NCBI RefSeq assembly: GCF_000582785.1
Contig: NZ_HG931175.1
Coordinates: 796,483 to 860,482 of the forward strand
DNA length: 64,000 nucleotides
Reading direction: 5' to 3'
Source: Candidatus Blastococcus massiliensis AP3
Lineage (GTDB): Bacteria; Actinomycetota; Actinomycetes; Mycobacteriales; Geodermatophilaceae
Below are positions 1 to 9,242 of this stretch, piece after piece (position 1 is the stretch's first letter; every line of letters begins with the position of its first letter). The notes beneath the pieces were generated by a model. It was given only the letters and a program-made list of their open reading frames with translations. It did no database searches and was not told the origin of the DNA. The position numbers and the translations under genes were made by a program.

Positions 1-139
1 CGGGGCGCCGTGCGGCGCGATCGTCACTTTGTGACTGCGGGATGACCTACCTAGCGTCGTCGCCGTCCGACCGAGGCCTCTCCGTCACCGCGTCTGGTGA
101 CACCCGGCCGGACACCGCCGAACCGGCGACCGGATGTCC

Positions 140-262
140 GGCGCCGGACCGGGGACCCACCGCAGTCTTGGGGTGAAGCGCCGACCGGCTCCACCGGTCG
201 GGCCGGGCGATCTCCCCGCCCGAACCCGTCAGCTAACTCGGTAGGCGGTCGATGGAGAACAG
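140..262 (+). promoter_or_regulatory. ydaO/yuaA-type c-di-AMP riboswitch
   Basis: The leader of the NlpC/P60 gene carries the signature blocks of the c-di-AMP riboswitch. These are CCGGGGAC at 148-155, a TTGGGGTGAAG block at 168-178, and the 3' core CCGAACCCGTCAGCTAAC at 220-237 followed by TCGGTAGGCG. The blocks are in the correct order and joined by GC-rich stems. In actinobacteria this riboswitch usually sits before cell-wall hydrolase genes and switches them off when c-di-AMP is high. The element ends about 15 bases before the start codon, so control could be by termination or by masking the ribosome site GGAG at 254-257. The exact 5' end is uncertain. Confidence 0.85.
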
Positions 263-277
263 GAGAACGCGTCGTCC

Positions 278-835
278 ATGACGACTACTCGCACGTCCAC
301 GATCACCCGTCGATCCCTCCGCGGGGCGGCGCTCGCCCTCCTCACCGGCGCGGGGATCGCGGTCACGCCGCTGACCGCGTCGGCCTCCGCGCCGGCCCCC
401 GCTGACTCAGCTCCGGTCGCCTCCGCCCCGGCCTCCTTCACCGCCGCTCCCGCGTCGTACGGCCCGGCTCCGGTCGCGCCGAGCCACGCCGCCCAGGTGG
501 CGGTGGACACCGCACTGGCCCAGCAGGGCAAGCCCTACCAGTGGGGCGGCACCGGCCCCGGCGGCTTCGACTGCTCCGGGCTCACCTACTCGTCCTACCG
601 GGCCGCCGGCGTGAACCTGCCGCGCACCTCGAGCGCGCAGTCGACCGCCGGCCACCAGATCCCCTGGTACGCGATGCAGCCCGGTGACCTGATCTTCTTC
701 TACTCCCCCGTGTCGCACGTCGGCATCGCCATCGGCAACGGGCTGATGGTGCACTCGTCGTCCTACGGCAACCCCGTGTCGGTCGTGCGGGTCGACTCGA
801 TGCCGGGCTACCACAGCACGCGGCGCGTGGCCTGA
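278..835 (+). CDS. Secreted NlpC/P60 cell-wall endopeptidase
   Basis: 185 residues. It probably cleaves peptide cross-links of peptidoglycan outside the cell. The N-terminus is a signal peptide with a twin-arginine-like TRRSLRG (residues 10-16), a hydrophobic stretch and likely cleavage near ASA at 34-36. A 40-residue Ala/Pro/Ser-rich linker follows. The NlpC/P60 domain (about 70-185) has the catalytic Cys in FDCSG (C99), the His in SHVGI (H147) and a third polar residue in MVHS (H159). The ATG at 278 is preceded by GGAG/AGGAG motifs. The c-di-AMP riboswitch in the leader links this gene to wall and osmotic homeostasis. It lacks the extra coiled coil of RipA-type proteins, so it is a short family member. 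Confidence 0.93.
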   Translation: MTTTRTSTITRRSLRGAALALLTGAGIAVTPLTASASAPAPADSAPVASAPASFTAAPASYGPAPVAPSHAAQVAVDTALAQQGKPYQWGGTGPGGFDCSGLTYSSYRAAGVNLPRTSSAQSTAGHQIPWYAMQPGDLIFFYSPVSHVGIAIGNGLMVHSSSYGNPVSVVRVDSMPGYHSTRRVA

Positions 836-845
836 GCCGCGCAGC

Positions 846-873
846 GCCCCGGCCGTCCGCGGGCGGCCGGGGC
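846..873 (+). terminator. Hairpin terminator after NlpC/P60 gene
   Basis: A perfect 10-bp stem, GCCCCGGCCG and its complement, encloses an 8-base loop and begins 10 bases after the stop codon. It has no U-tract, as is common in high-GC actinobacteria. Confidence 0.6.
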
Positions 874-940
874 GGCTGGGTGATCCCCGGGCCGGGGGCC
901 CGGCGGGCGGCATCGCTGCCGGTCGGGTAGGGACGACGCC

Positions 941-1459
941 GTGTCCTCTCCCCCACCGGTCCTGCTGCTCGACGTCGACGGCGTGCTCAACGCCGTCCGC
1001 CCGGACCTGCCGGAGGGCTGGCAGCGCGGGCGCTTCAACGGCTACGTGCTCTCGTGGGACCCGTCGGTGATCGCCCGGCTGCGGGAGTGGCACGAGACGG
1101 GCCGGGTCGAGCTGCAGTGGCTGACGACGTGGACATCGATGGCCGACCGGCTGCTGGCCGAGCCGATGGGCCTCCCCCGCGGACTGCGCACGCACGACCG
1201 CGACGAGCTGCCCACCGGGTACAGAGGCGATCGGCGCGGCATCTCCGGGTGGTGGAAGCTGGCCGCGGCCCGGGCGGTGGCTGAGGCCGAGCCGGACCGG
1301 CGGATCGTCTGGATCGACGACGACCTCGCCGAGCAGGCGGCCGACACCAGCGAGTGGCTGGCCACGAACGGCCAGGTGCTGGTCGTGGCGCCCGCGTTCT
1401 CGACGGGGCTGACCCACGACGAGCTGGACCGGGTGGAGGCCTGGCTGGCCCAGGGGTGA
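941..1459 (+). CDS. Small HAD-like hydrolase
   Basis: 172 residues. The N-terminal LLLDVDGVLN motif (residues 8-17) is HAD motif I, with the nucleophile Asp and the general acid Asp two residues later. Near the C-terminus, RRIVWIDDDL (about 124-133) supplies the acidic Mg-binding motif, and WLTTWTSMA around 61-69 resembles motif II. There is little room for a cap domain. This family is usually annotated only as a HAD domain-containing or hypothetical protein, and its substrate cannot be read from the sequence. The start is GTG at 941. A short GC hairpin follows the stop, so it is probably transcribed alone. Confidence 0.75.
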   Translation: MSSPPPVLLLDVDGVLNAVRPDLPEGWQRGRFNGYVLSWDPSVIARLREWHETGRVELQWLTTWTSMADRLLAEPMGLPRGLRTHDRDELPTGYRGDRRGISGWWKLAAARAVAEAEPDRRIVWIDDDLAEQAADTSEWLATNGQVLVVAPAFSTGLTHDELDRVEAWLAQG

Positions 1460-1475
1460 CCGGGCCCCGGCCCGG
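1460..1475 (+). terminator. Short GC hairpin after HAD gene
   Basis: CCGGGC-cccg-GCCCGG starts directly after the stop codon. The 6-bp stem has a 4-base loop and no U-tract, so this is a weak call. Confidence 0.35.
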
Positions 1476-1545
1476 AGCTCGACCGGCACCACGCGATGTC
1501 GCCGTACGATGACTGTCCGACGTCGACCAGGGGAGCTCTCGCCTC

Positions 1546-2754
1546 ATGGCCTCTGATCCGCCGGGCTCCAGGACCACCCGGTGGCTCCGTCGCCGGCCCG
1601 ATGACCCACAGCGCCCGCCCGATGCCCGGCGACCGCGCTTCGACCTGCCGCCACCCGGCCGGCAGAACCGGTACGGCAACCCGGCGGAGGACGACCGGCG
1701 CCGCGAGCCGTACCCGTACGAGGAGCCGGAACGGTACGACGAGTACGGCCGGCCCGTCCGCGACCGGCGGTTCGACCGTCCGCCGCCGGCCGGCAACGAC
1801 TGGTACGACGCCCCGCCGCCTGCCGCAGGTCCGCCGCCGAGGCAGGACCGGCACCGGCGTCGTCCGTACTGGGAGACCCCGGAGCGCCCCGCCCCGCCGG
1901 CGCCACCCGAGCCGCCTCCCGGCCGTCGCACCCGGACCGGCCGGCCCCGCCGCCGGCTGTTCCGCCGCGTCGTCCGGGTGCTGGCCGTGCTCGCCGTCGT
2001 CCAGGCGCTGGTCGTGCTGTCGCTGCGGTGGGTCGATCCGCCGACGACGGCGTTCATGCTGAGCAACCCGGACGGCGCCATCCAGCAGTCGGTGCCGGTC
2101 GAGCACGTGTCGCGTACCTTCCTCGCCGCGGTGATCGCGCACGAGGACTCCGCGCTCCCCTACCGCTCCGGCGCCTTCGAGTGGGACGCGCTGTGGGGCC
2201 GCGCGCAGGCCCACCTCGCCGGGGAGGACGACCCGTCGGGGTCCACGATCCCGCAGCAGGTGACCAAGAACCTCTTCCTCAACCAGGAGCTGAGCGCCGT
2301 CCGCAAGGGGGTCGAGGCGCTGCTGTCGGTGGAGGTGGCCGCCCTGATCGACGACCGCCGGATGCTCGAGCTCTACGTCAACTACGCGCAGTTCGGGCGC
2401 ACGATCTACGGCGTCTGCGCGGCGTCCTGGTACTACTTCGACGTCGCCCCGCGGGACCTGTCGCGGGCGCAGGCGGTGAAGATCGTCGGCCTGCTGCCCT
2501 CGCCGGGGCACGTGCAGCGCGCGCCGGGCGGCGGCATGGATTTCGAGGTGGACGACGGTCTGGGCTGGCTGTCCCGCTCGCACATGCTCAACGCCGAGGC
2601 GCGGGTGCCCCGCCACCTCGACCGGCTCGGTACCCAGCCGGTCGAGGACGTCGGCATTACCGGATCGGCGTCGGACCAGGAACCCTCGGGCGACGACTGC
2701 TCGACCCGCCCGCAGGAGATCGCCGACCTGATCGCCTCGGAGGGCACGGGCTGA
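1546..2754 (+). CDS. Monofunctional peptidoglycan glycosyltransferase (GT51)
   Basis: 402 residues. It should polymerise lipid II into glycan strands at the outer face of the membrane. The first ~135 residues are cytoplasmic and rich in Arg, Pro and Asp. One transmembrane segment follows (about 140-160, VLAVLAVVQALVVLSL), then the GT51 domain. The family motifs are visible: HEDSALPYRSGAFEW contains the catalytic Glu, GSTIPQQVTKNLFLNQE is the second conserved block, and RRMLELYVNYAQFG is the third. No transpeptidase domain follows, so it is MtgA-like and not a bifunctional PBP. The long basic/proline-rich N-terminus is unlike enterobacterial MtgA. The C-terminal ~60 residues are acidic and not conserved. 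The ATG at 1546 follows AGGGGAG. Confidence 0.88.
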   Translation: MASDPPGSRTTRWLRRRPDDPQRPPDARRPRFDLPPPGRQNRYGNPAEDDRRREPYPYEEPERYDEYGRPVRDRRFDRPPPAGNDWYDAPPPAAGPPPRQDRHRRRPYWETPERPAPPAPPEPPPGRRTRTGRPRRRLFRRVVRVLAVLAVVQALVVLSLRWVDPPTTAFMLSNPDGAIQQSVPVEHVSRTFLAAVIAHEDSALPYRSGAFEWDALWGRAQAHLAGEDDPSGSTIPQQVTKNLFLNQELSAVRKGVEALLSVEVAALIDDRRMLELYVNYAQFGRTIYGVCAASWYYFDVAPRDLSRAQAVKIVGLLPSPGHVQRAPGGGMDFEVDDGLGWLSRSHMLNAEARVPRHLDRLGTQPVEDVGITGSASDQEPSGDDCSTRPQEIADLIASEGTG

Positions 2755-2770
2755 TCCCGCCCGCCGGGGT

Positions 2771-3775
<1,005 letters not shown>

Positions 3776-3871
3776 CCCTCGGATGTCGGCTGTTCGGGCG
3801 GACAGCTTGAGTGCCTCGGCGGCGGAAGAAGTACTCGTCGGGGTGACGTGGTGGGTCGGATGAGTTGACGG

Positions 3872-5527
3872 TCACACGGCGAGCAGCCGGTGGACGGACT
3901 GGATCGCGATCGAGCCCTCCCCGACGGCGGACGCGACCCGCTTGATCGACCCGTGCCGGACGTCGCCGGCGGCGAGCACGCCCGCGATGCTGGTCTCCTG
4001 CACCATCGGTCGCCGGCCGAACGTCCCGACGGCGTCGTCGCCCAGTTCCGAGCCGGTGACGACGAACCCCGCGGCGTCCCGTTCGACGGTCGGTGGCAGC
4101 CACTGCGTGTGCGGCTGGGCGCCGATCATGAGGAACAGCCCGTAGGCGCCGACCTTCTCCAGCTCGCCGCTGGAGCGGTCGCGCAGCACGAGGTGGTCCA
4201 GCCAGCCGTCGCCTCCGCCGCCCACCACCTCGGTGCCGGTGCGCACCTCGATGTTCGGCGTCCCCTCGACCTGGTGGACGAGGTAGCTGGACATCCCCGC
4301 CTCGAGCGAGGCGGCCCGGATGACGACGGTGACGCGCTCGGCGTACGCGGCCAGGTGGACGGCGGCCTGCCCGGCGGAGTTGGCGCCGCCGACGATGACG
4401 ACCTCCTTGCCGGCCACGAGCGGCGCCTCCGAGGCGGCGGCACCGTAGAAGACACCGGCGCCGTGCAGCGCCTCGAGGGAGTCCACGCCGAGCCGGCGGT
4501 AGCTGGCTCCCGTGGCCAGGACGACGGCGCCGGCCACCACCACTCCCCCGGTGTCCAGGCCGACGACGATGCCGTCGTCCTCGCGCGAGAGGTGGGTGAC
4601 CTGCTGCATGAACGCGAAGCGGGCGCCGAACACCCAGGCCTGCTGGAAGGCGCGGCGGGCGAGCTCCGCGCCGGTGATGCCGCGCTGGAAGCCGAGGTAG
4701 TTGCGGATCGAGGAGCTCGACGTCGCCTGCCCGCCGATGCTTCCCGAGTCGATGACCACCGTGCGCAGTCCTTCGGAGGCGCCGTAGACCGCGGCGGAGA
4801 GGCCGGCGGGGCCGCAGCCGACGATGACCAGGTCGTAGCGGTCGCCGGACGGGTCGAGCTCCTTGCCGGCCGAGCGGGCGATGTCGGTGTTGCTCGGGTC
4901 CTCCATGACCGCGCCGGTGGGCATGACGATGAGCGGCAGCTTGCGGGGACCGGTGCCGGCGAGCACGGCCTGGCCCTCCTCGGACCCGGCGAGGTGGAAG
5001 CGGTGCGGCATCGCGCAGCGGCCCAGCACCTCCCGCAGCTCGTAGGCGCGGCCCGACCACGTCTCGCCGACGACCTCGATGGTGTGCGACGCGCGGCGGC
5101 GGGCCTCGGCCCAGGCGAGGAGGAAGGACGACAGCGCCTGGTGGAACTGCTCGTCCGGCGGTGGCGCGGGGCGGACGACGTAGTGGTCGATGCGGCCCTG
5201 GGCGATCGCCTCGAAGATGGCGTCCCCGGTCTCGGGCACACCGAGGTTCTCCCAGCCGATGAGCAGCGCGCGCTGGGCGTGCGGGCAGAAGCGGGCCACC
5301 TCGCCGAGGAACTCCGAGCCGGGGGCGCCGGCGAGTTCTTCCGCCGCGAGGACGAGGGCGACGTCCTCGCCGGCCTGGGTCCGCTGCTCGAGGAGGTCGA
5401 GCGCGTCGGCCGGAGTGCTCAGGCAGCAGATGCCGTAGTCGGGGGCGTACCGGGTGCGCAGCTCCCGCTCGACGGCGGCGAGCAAGGCGGGGTCGTCGTC
5501 GACGGCGAGGATCAGCGGCAGGCTCAT
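3872..5527 (-). CDS. Pseudo-receiver / thioredoxin-like / FAD pyridine-nucleotide oxidoreductase fusion
   Basis: 551 residues in three parts. Residues 1-130 resemble a response-regulator receiver: LAVDDDP is kept, but the phospho-acceptor position reads VLAAEEL (no Asp) and the Lys loop reads VVRPAP, so phosphorylation is unlikely. Residues ~145-225 look like a glutaredoxin/thioredoxin-fold linker. Residues ~232-551 match low-molecular-weight thioredoxin reductase: VIVGCGPAGLSAAVYGASEG binds FAD, VIVGGANSAGQAA binds NAD(P), and LAAGDVRHGS is the C-terminal FAD motif. The CxxC redox pair normally after FYG is missing (FYGAAASE), so it cannot reduce thioredoxin by the usual route. The electron acceptor is unknown. 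ATG at 5527. Confidence 0.85.
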   Translation of the reverse strand: MSLPLILAVDDDPALLAAVERELRTRYAPDYGICCLSTPADALDLLEQRTQAGEDVALVLAAEELAGAPGSEFLGEVARFCPHAQRALLIGWENLGVPETGDAIFEAIAQGRIDHYVVRPAPPPDEQFHQALSSFLLAWAEARRRASHTIEVVGETWSGRAYELREVLGRCAMPHRFHLAGSEEGQAVLAGTGPRKLPLIVMPTGAVMEDPSNTDIARSAGKELDPSGDRYDLVIVGCGPAGLSAAVYGASEGLRTVVIDSGSIGGQATSSSSIRNYLGFQRGITGAELARRAFQQAWVFGARFAFMQQVTHLSREDDGIVVGLDTGGVVVAGAVVLATGASYRRLGVDSLEALHGAGVFYGAAASEAPLVAGKEVVIVGGANSAGQAAVHLAAYAERVTVVIRAASLEAGMSSYLVHQVEGTPNIEVRTGTEVVGGGGDGWLDHLVLRDRSSGELEKVGAYGLFLMIGAQPHTQWLPPTVERDAAGFVVTGSELGDDAVGTFGRRPMVQETSIAGVLAAGDVRHGSIKRVASAVGEGSIAIQSVHRLLAV

Positions 5528-5646
5528 GACGGTTCCTCCGCGTGCGCGGTCGGCCCCCGTGCGCGCGCCATCGTAGGAACGGGCGCCACGCGGGGACAGG
5601 GCCCGCTGCGCGCCGCGTTCTGCTGCGGGCGCTCCGGCGCCCGCCG

Positions 5647-7326
5647 TCAGGCGGTCGGCAGGGTGAGGCTCGACGGCGTTGGACCGCCGAGGCAGATCCG
5701 GTGGGCGACCGGGACGCCGCGGGTGGCCTCACCGGGCGGTTCGCCGGTGCCGAGGTTGCGGGCGTAGCGGGGGTGGGCACCGCCGGAGACCTGCAGCCGG
5801 ATGCGGTGCCCGGCCCGGAAGCGGTGCGCGGTCTCGGGCATCGTCGTCTCGACCGTCCGCTGCCCCGAGTGCGGCTCCTCCCCCGGCGCCGGGTCGAGCC
5901 GGACCAGCCGGTCGGTGATGTTGATGGACTTCCCGTTCGGCTCGACGTCGCACAGCCGCACGAAGACGTCGGCGTACGGGTTGTCCGACTCGATCTGCAG
6001 ACGGACGCGCACTCCGCCGTGCACCTCGACGGGCTTGCGCAGGGCTCCGGTGGTGAAGGTGCGGACGTCGTCGCGCGCCTCGAGTTCGCGGTTGTCCCGT
6101 TGCCCCGCGCTGCCGGCCAGGATGCGGCCGCCCACGGACGGGGTCGGGTCCATCGGGTCGTAGCGGAACGACGTCTCGGCGGTCTGCGCGGGTGCGTCGT
6201 CGTCGAGCCGGCCGCCGTCGGCCAGGTACCAGGTGCGGTCGGTGGTGGGTGACGGCCAGTCGGGGAGGTCGCGCCAGGTGCGGGCGCCGGTGACGTGCAC
6301 CTGCACGCGGGCGGGCCGCTCCGGGGCAGGCGGGGCGCCCTTCACGGGCAGGTGGGTGTTGAGCCAGGCGAGGCTCTCCGGCGTCGTCACCGCCGGGTCG
6401 ATGCCGAGATGGGCCCAGGGGCCGACGGTGAGGGCGACGTCGACGCCGCGGTCGCGCAGGACGGCGTACTGGTAGAGCGTCTGCTCGACGAACCAGTCCT
6501 GCCAGCCGCCGACGAGCAGGGTCGGGACGGTGCTCGAGTGGACTGCGGGCGTGGCGCGGTAGCGCTCCCAGTAGGGGTCGTCGAGGTCGGGGTGGGCCAG
6601 CCACTCGTCGAACCACGGGGCCGGGTTGCCGCCGAACCGTTCGCCGAGGCCCTGCAGCGGCAGCTCGCCGAGGAACGGGGTGAGCCGCCGCTCCGCCGTC
6701 ATCAGCCGGACGATCCCGCGCAGGAAGCCGACCCGCTCCTGATGGGCGACCAGCTCCGTCCAGATGGAGAGGTTGGTGAGCTGGAAGGCGCCGTCGATCA
6801 TCCCGGCCTCGGCCAGGTCGTGCGGGCCGATGTGCAGCACCATCGCCTGGAGCTCGGGCGGCGGGTCGAGCGCCAGCGCCCACTGCGTGTAGGCGAGGTA
6901 GCTGGGGCCGAGGGTGCCGAGCCGGCCGTCGAACCACGGCTGCTCGCGCAGCCAGGCGACGGTGTCCTGGCCGTCGTGCTCCTCGTGGACGACGGGGGTG
7001 AACTCGCCGCTGGAGCCGAAGGTGCCGCGGACGCTCTGCAGCACGACGGCGTAGCCGCGCTCGGCGTACGGGATGGCCATCGTGCCGAAGCCGGGGCCGC
7101 GGCCGTACGGGGAGCGCAGCAGCACGGTGGGGTGCGGGCCCGGCGTCGTGGGGAGGTAGACGTCCGCGCGGAGGGTGGCGCCGTCGCGCATGGGAACGGC
7201 TTCGTCGCGTCGGACCTGGACCGCGTTCAGCGGCGCGGGCAGCTTCCACCGGCGGCCGAGAGCCTTCGCGGCGAGGCGGGCCGGCCGCGGGAGCGGACGC
7301 GGAACGGTCGGGTCGGGCCGGGGCAC
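5647..7326 (-). CDS. S15-type CocE/NonD family hydrolase
   Basis: About 559 residues. The family contains Xaa-Pro dipeptidyl-peptidases, cocaine esterase and glutaryl-7-ACA acylases. The alpha/beta-hydrolase core carries RSPYGRGP, the oxyanion region QSVRGTFGSSG and the nucleophile in LGPSYLAYTQW. The acid is likely in VGGWQDWFVE and the His in VGPWAHLG. A C-terminal jelly-roll domain (about 380-559) ends with the GHRIRLQVSGGAHPRYARN block typical of the family. No signal peptide is visible. I chose the GTG at 7326, which follows AAGGAGG at 6-base spacing, over upstream in-frame codons. Substrate cannot be predicted. It is divergent from the alcohol dehydrogenase. Confidence 0.85.
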   Translation of the reverse strand: MPRPDPTVPRPLPRPARLAAKALGRRWKLPAPLNAVQVRRDEAVPMRDGATLRADVYLPTTPGPHPTVLLRSPYGRGPGFGTMAIPYAERGYAVVLQSVRGTFGSSGEFTPVVHEEHDGQDTVAWLREQPWFDGRLGTLGPSYLAYTQWALALDPPPELQAMVLHIGPHDLAEAGMIDGAFQLTNLSIWTELVAHQERVGFLRGIVRLMTAERRLTPFLGELPLQGLGERFGGNPAPWFDEWLAHPDLDDPYWERYRATPAVHSSTVPTLLVGGWQDWFVEQTLYQYAVLRDRGVDVALTVGPWAHLGIDPAVTTPESLAWLNTHLPVKGAPPAPERPARVQVHVTGARTWRDLPDWPSPTTDRTWYLADGGRLDDDAPAQTAETSFRYDPMDPTPSVGGRILAGSAGQRDNRELEARDDVRTFTTGALRKPVEVHGGVRVRLQIESDNPYADVFVRLCDVEPNGKSINITDRLVRLDPAPGEEPHSGQRTVETTMPETAHRFRAGHRIRLQVSGGAHPRYARNLGTGEPPGEATRGVPVAHRICLGGPTPSSLTLPTA

Positions 7327-7457
7327 AAGTCCTCCTTGTCGCATGGCCTCCCTGGTCGAGGCGGCGAGCGACCGCGACCCTAGCGGTGGGTTCCGACCGT
7401 CCGCCGGTCGACGGCGGGCCCTAGGGTCGGGCCAGGTCGACGTCTCGAGGAGCTGGC

Positions 7458-8486
7458 ATGCGCGCGGTGCAGTACCGGACCATCGGAGCCGAGCCCGAGG
7501 TGGTCGAGGTCCCCACCCCCGAACCGGGGCCGGGCCAGGTGCGGCTGAAGGTGACCGCCGCGGGGCTGTGCCACTCCGACCAGTTCGTGATGAGCCTGCC
7601 GGAGGGCGCGTTCCCGCTGCCACTGACGCTGGGGCACGAGGGCGCGGGTGTGGTCGACGCGCTGGGCGACGGCGCCACCGGGGTCTCGGTCGGTGACTCG
7701 GTTCTGGTGTACGGCGCATGGGGCTGCGGGCTCTGCCACGCGTGCGCCCAGGGGGCGGAGAACTACTGCCCGCGGGCGGGTTCCCTCGGCATCCAGCCGC
7801 CGGGGCTGGGTGCGCCCGGGGCGCTGGCCGAGTACCTGATCGTCGACGACGTCCGGCACCTGGTGCCGCTGGGCGACCTGGACCCGGTGGCCTCGGTGTC
7901 GCTGACCGACGCGGGGCTCACGCCGTACCACGCGATCGTGTCGTCGCTGCCTGCTCTGCCGGCGGGTTCGACGGCGGTGGTGATCGGCGTGGGCGGGCTC
8001 GGGCACGTGGCCGTCCAGATCCTGCGGGCGATCACCGGCGCGACCGTGATCGCGCTGGACATCAGCGACGACAAGCTGAAGCTGGCCCGCGAGGTAGGGG
8101 CGCACCGGGCGCTGCATTCCGACGAGCACGCGGTGGAGTCGATCCGCTCGATCACCGGCGGGGTGGGCGCGCAGGCGGTGTTCGACATGGTCGGCTCGAC
8201 GCCCACGCTGGAGATCGCCCGGCAGTCGGTCGCGATGAACGGCGTCATCCAAATCGTCGGGATCGGCGGCGCGGTGCTGCCGACCGGCTTCTTCTCGACG
8301 CCATACGGCGCGACGGTGCGGGCGCCGTACTGGGGCACGCGGTCGGAGCTGATCGAGGTGCTCGACCTGGCGCGCAGCGGCGCGATCCACGTGGAGACGG
8401 AGCGGTACACGCTCGACCAGGCGCCGGAGGCCTACCGCAAGATGCACGAGGGGACGATCCGCGGCCGCGCCGTCGTCGTCCCCTGA
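7458..8486 (+). CDS. Zinc-dependent alcohol dehydrogenase (MDR family)
   Basis: 342 residues. It oxidises alcohols with NAD(P)+. Catalytic zinc ligands are C38 (GLCHSD) and H60-E61 (LGHEGAG). The structural zinc lobe is complete: C90, C93, C96, C104 in GCGLCHACAQGAENYC. The Rossmann motif VIGVGGLGHVAVQ lies at about 176-188, and an Asp in ALDISDDK suggests NAD preference. This is the arrangement of the Rhodococcus ADH-A/AdhP group, which acts on secondary or primary alcohols. ATG at 7458 with GAGGAG upstream. The divergent S15 hydrolase begins 131 bp away and may share a promoter region. Confidence 0.93.
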   Translation: MRAVQYRTIGAEPEVVEVPTPEPGPGQVRLKVTAAGLCHSDQFVMSLPEGAFPLPLTLGHEGAGVVDALGDGATGVSVGDSVLVYGAWGCGLCHACAQGAENYCPRAGSLGIQPPGLGAPGALAEYLIVDDVRHLVPLGDLDPVASVSLTDAGLTPYHAIVSSLPALPAGSTAVVIGVGGLGHVAVQILRAITGATVIALDISDDKLKLAREVGAHRALHSDEHAVESIRSITGGVGAQAVFDMVGSTPTLEIARQSVAMNGVIQIVGIGGAVLPTGFFSTPYGATVRAPYWGTRSELIEVLDLARSGAIHVETERYTLDQAPEAYRKMHEGTIRGRAVVVP

Positions 8487-8502
8487 GTTCAGGTCGTCCG
8501 GT

Positions 8503-8802
8503 TCAGGCCGCCGGGTCCGTCCGGGCGCCGTAGTGCGCCCGTGCTCGTTCGCGGGCGACGACCGGTTCGTCCGGGCCGATGTGGCGGCAACCGGGTGACG
8601 GCTCCCCCGTCCTGGCGGAGACGACGAAGCAGGTGACGTTCGGCCGGCCGGCGACGGCGCATTAGGTCCCGATGTCGTCCAGGACCCGGGGGGCGGCGAG
8701 CGGAGCCAGCCCCGGCTGCAGCTGCTCCGCGAACTCGGCGTAGGTCACCTGCCGGTCGCCGGTGCGGGCGAGCTCCTGCAGCAGGCGAAGACCGTCGACC
8801 AT
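8503..8802 (-). pseudogene. Broken small gene with one internal stop codon
   Basis: Reading leftward from ATG at 8802, the frame gives about 46 residues (including TYAEFAEQLQ and ending VLDDIGT). It then meets TAA at 8664-8662 and continues in the same frame (CAVAGRPNVTCFVVS, ending with TGA at 8503). The joined product resembles a common actinobacterial hypothetical protein with a YxEFA...LDDIxxYC...GxPxLTxxVV layout, where a Tyr codon would fill the stop position. A single TAC-to-TAA change explains it. The open frame also runs upstream of 8802 to about 8890 without a standard start, so the original gene may have been longer. A sequencing error is possible. Confidence 0.55.
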
Positions 8803-8894
8803 CCGGCGCGACCGTCCGTCCGGCCAGGCCCTCTCCTCGAGGTACCGCGAGAGGACGGCGTCCGTGGTGGAGAGCGGTGCCGGTGGAGGACCGG

Positions 8895-9059
8895 TCAGCG
8901 GGTCCCGATTTCCCCGTTGGGCAGCGGCCGGCGCGGCTGCCAGTCGGACAGCGGCTCCATCCGCTGGGTGACCTCGAGTTCGCCGGTGTCCGGGGACGCG
9001 TGCCGCCCGAGGCGGGGCATCGTGAACTCAGCTGTCTCGTCGAGCAGGCGCTTGGCCAC
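8895..9059 (-). CDS. Candidate 54-residue protein of unknown function
   Basis: GTG at 9059 gives a 54-residue polar, charged product. It starts VAKRLLDETAEF and includes ELEVTQRMEPLSDW, ending PNGEIGTR. A purine-rich AGGGAAAG lies 8 bases upstream. It overlaps nothing and sits just before the broken gene on the same strand, so the two may once have formed an operon. There is no recognised domain. It could be a small antitoxin-like or regulatory protein, or a fragment. Confidence 0.4.
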   Translation of the reverse strand: MAKRLLDETAEFTMPRLGRHASPDTGELEVTQRMEPLSDWQPRRPLPNGEIGTR

Positions 9060-9242
9060 GATGCCATCTTTCCCTGGGATGCGCTTGCCGTACGGACAAA
9101 CCGCCTTCCGGTGTTCTGCTTCCGGAGAAGTCCCACGTCGTCGGTGGCGATCGGGACTGGTCTGGCGAGAAGGGCTCCGACTCGGTGTCTCGCCGCGTCG
9201 GGGATGCTGTGGCTGGGTCCGATCCGTCAGCGAGGAGCGCTC

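Noticed and set aside
1..139. Possible -35/-10 pair TTGTGA and TACCTA before the riboswitch
   Set aside because: The spacing is only 13 bases, too short for a normal promoter, so it was not annotated.
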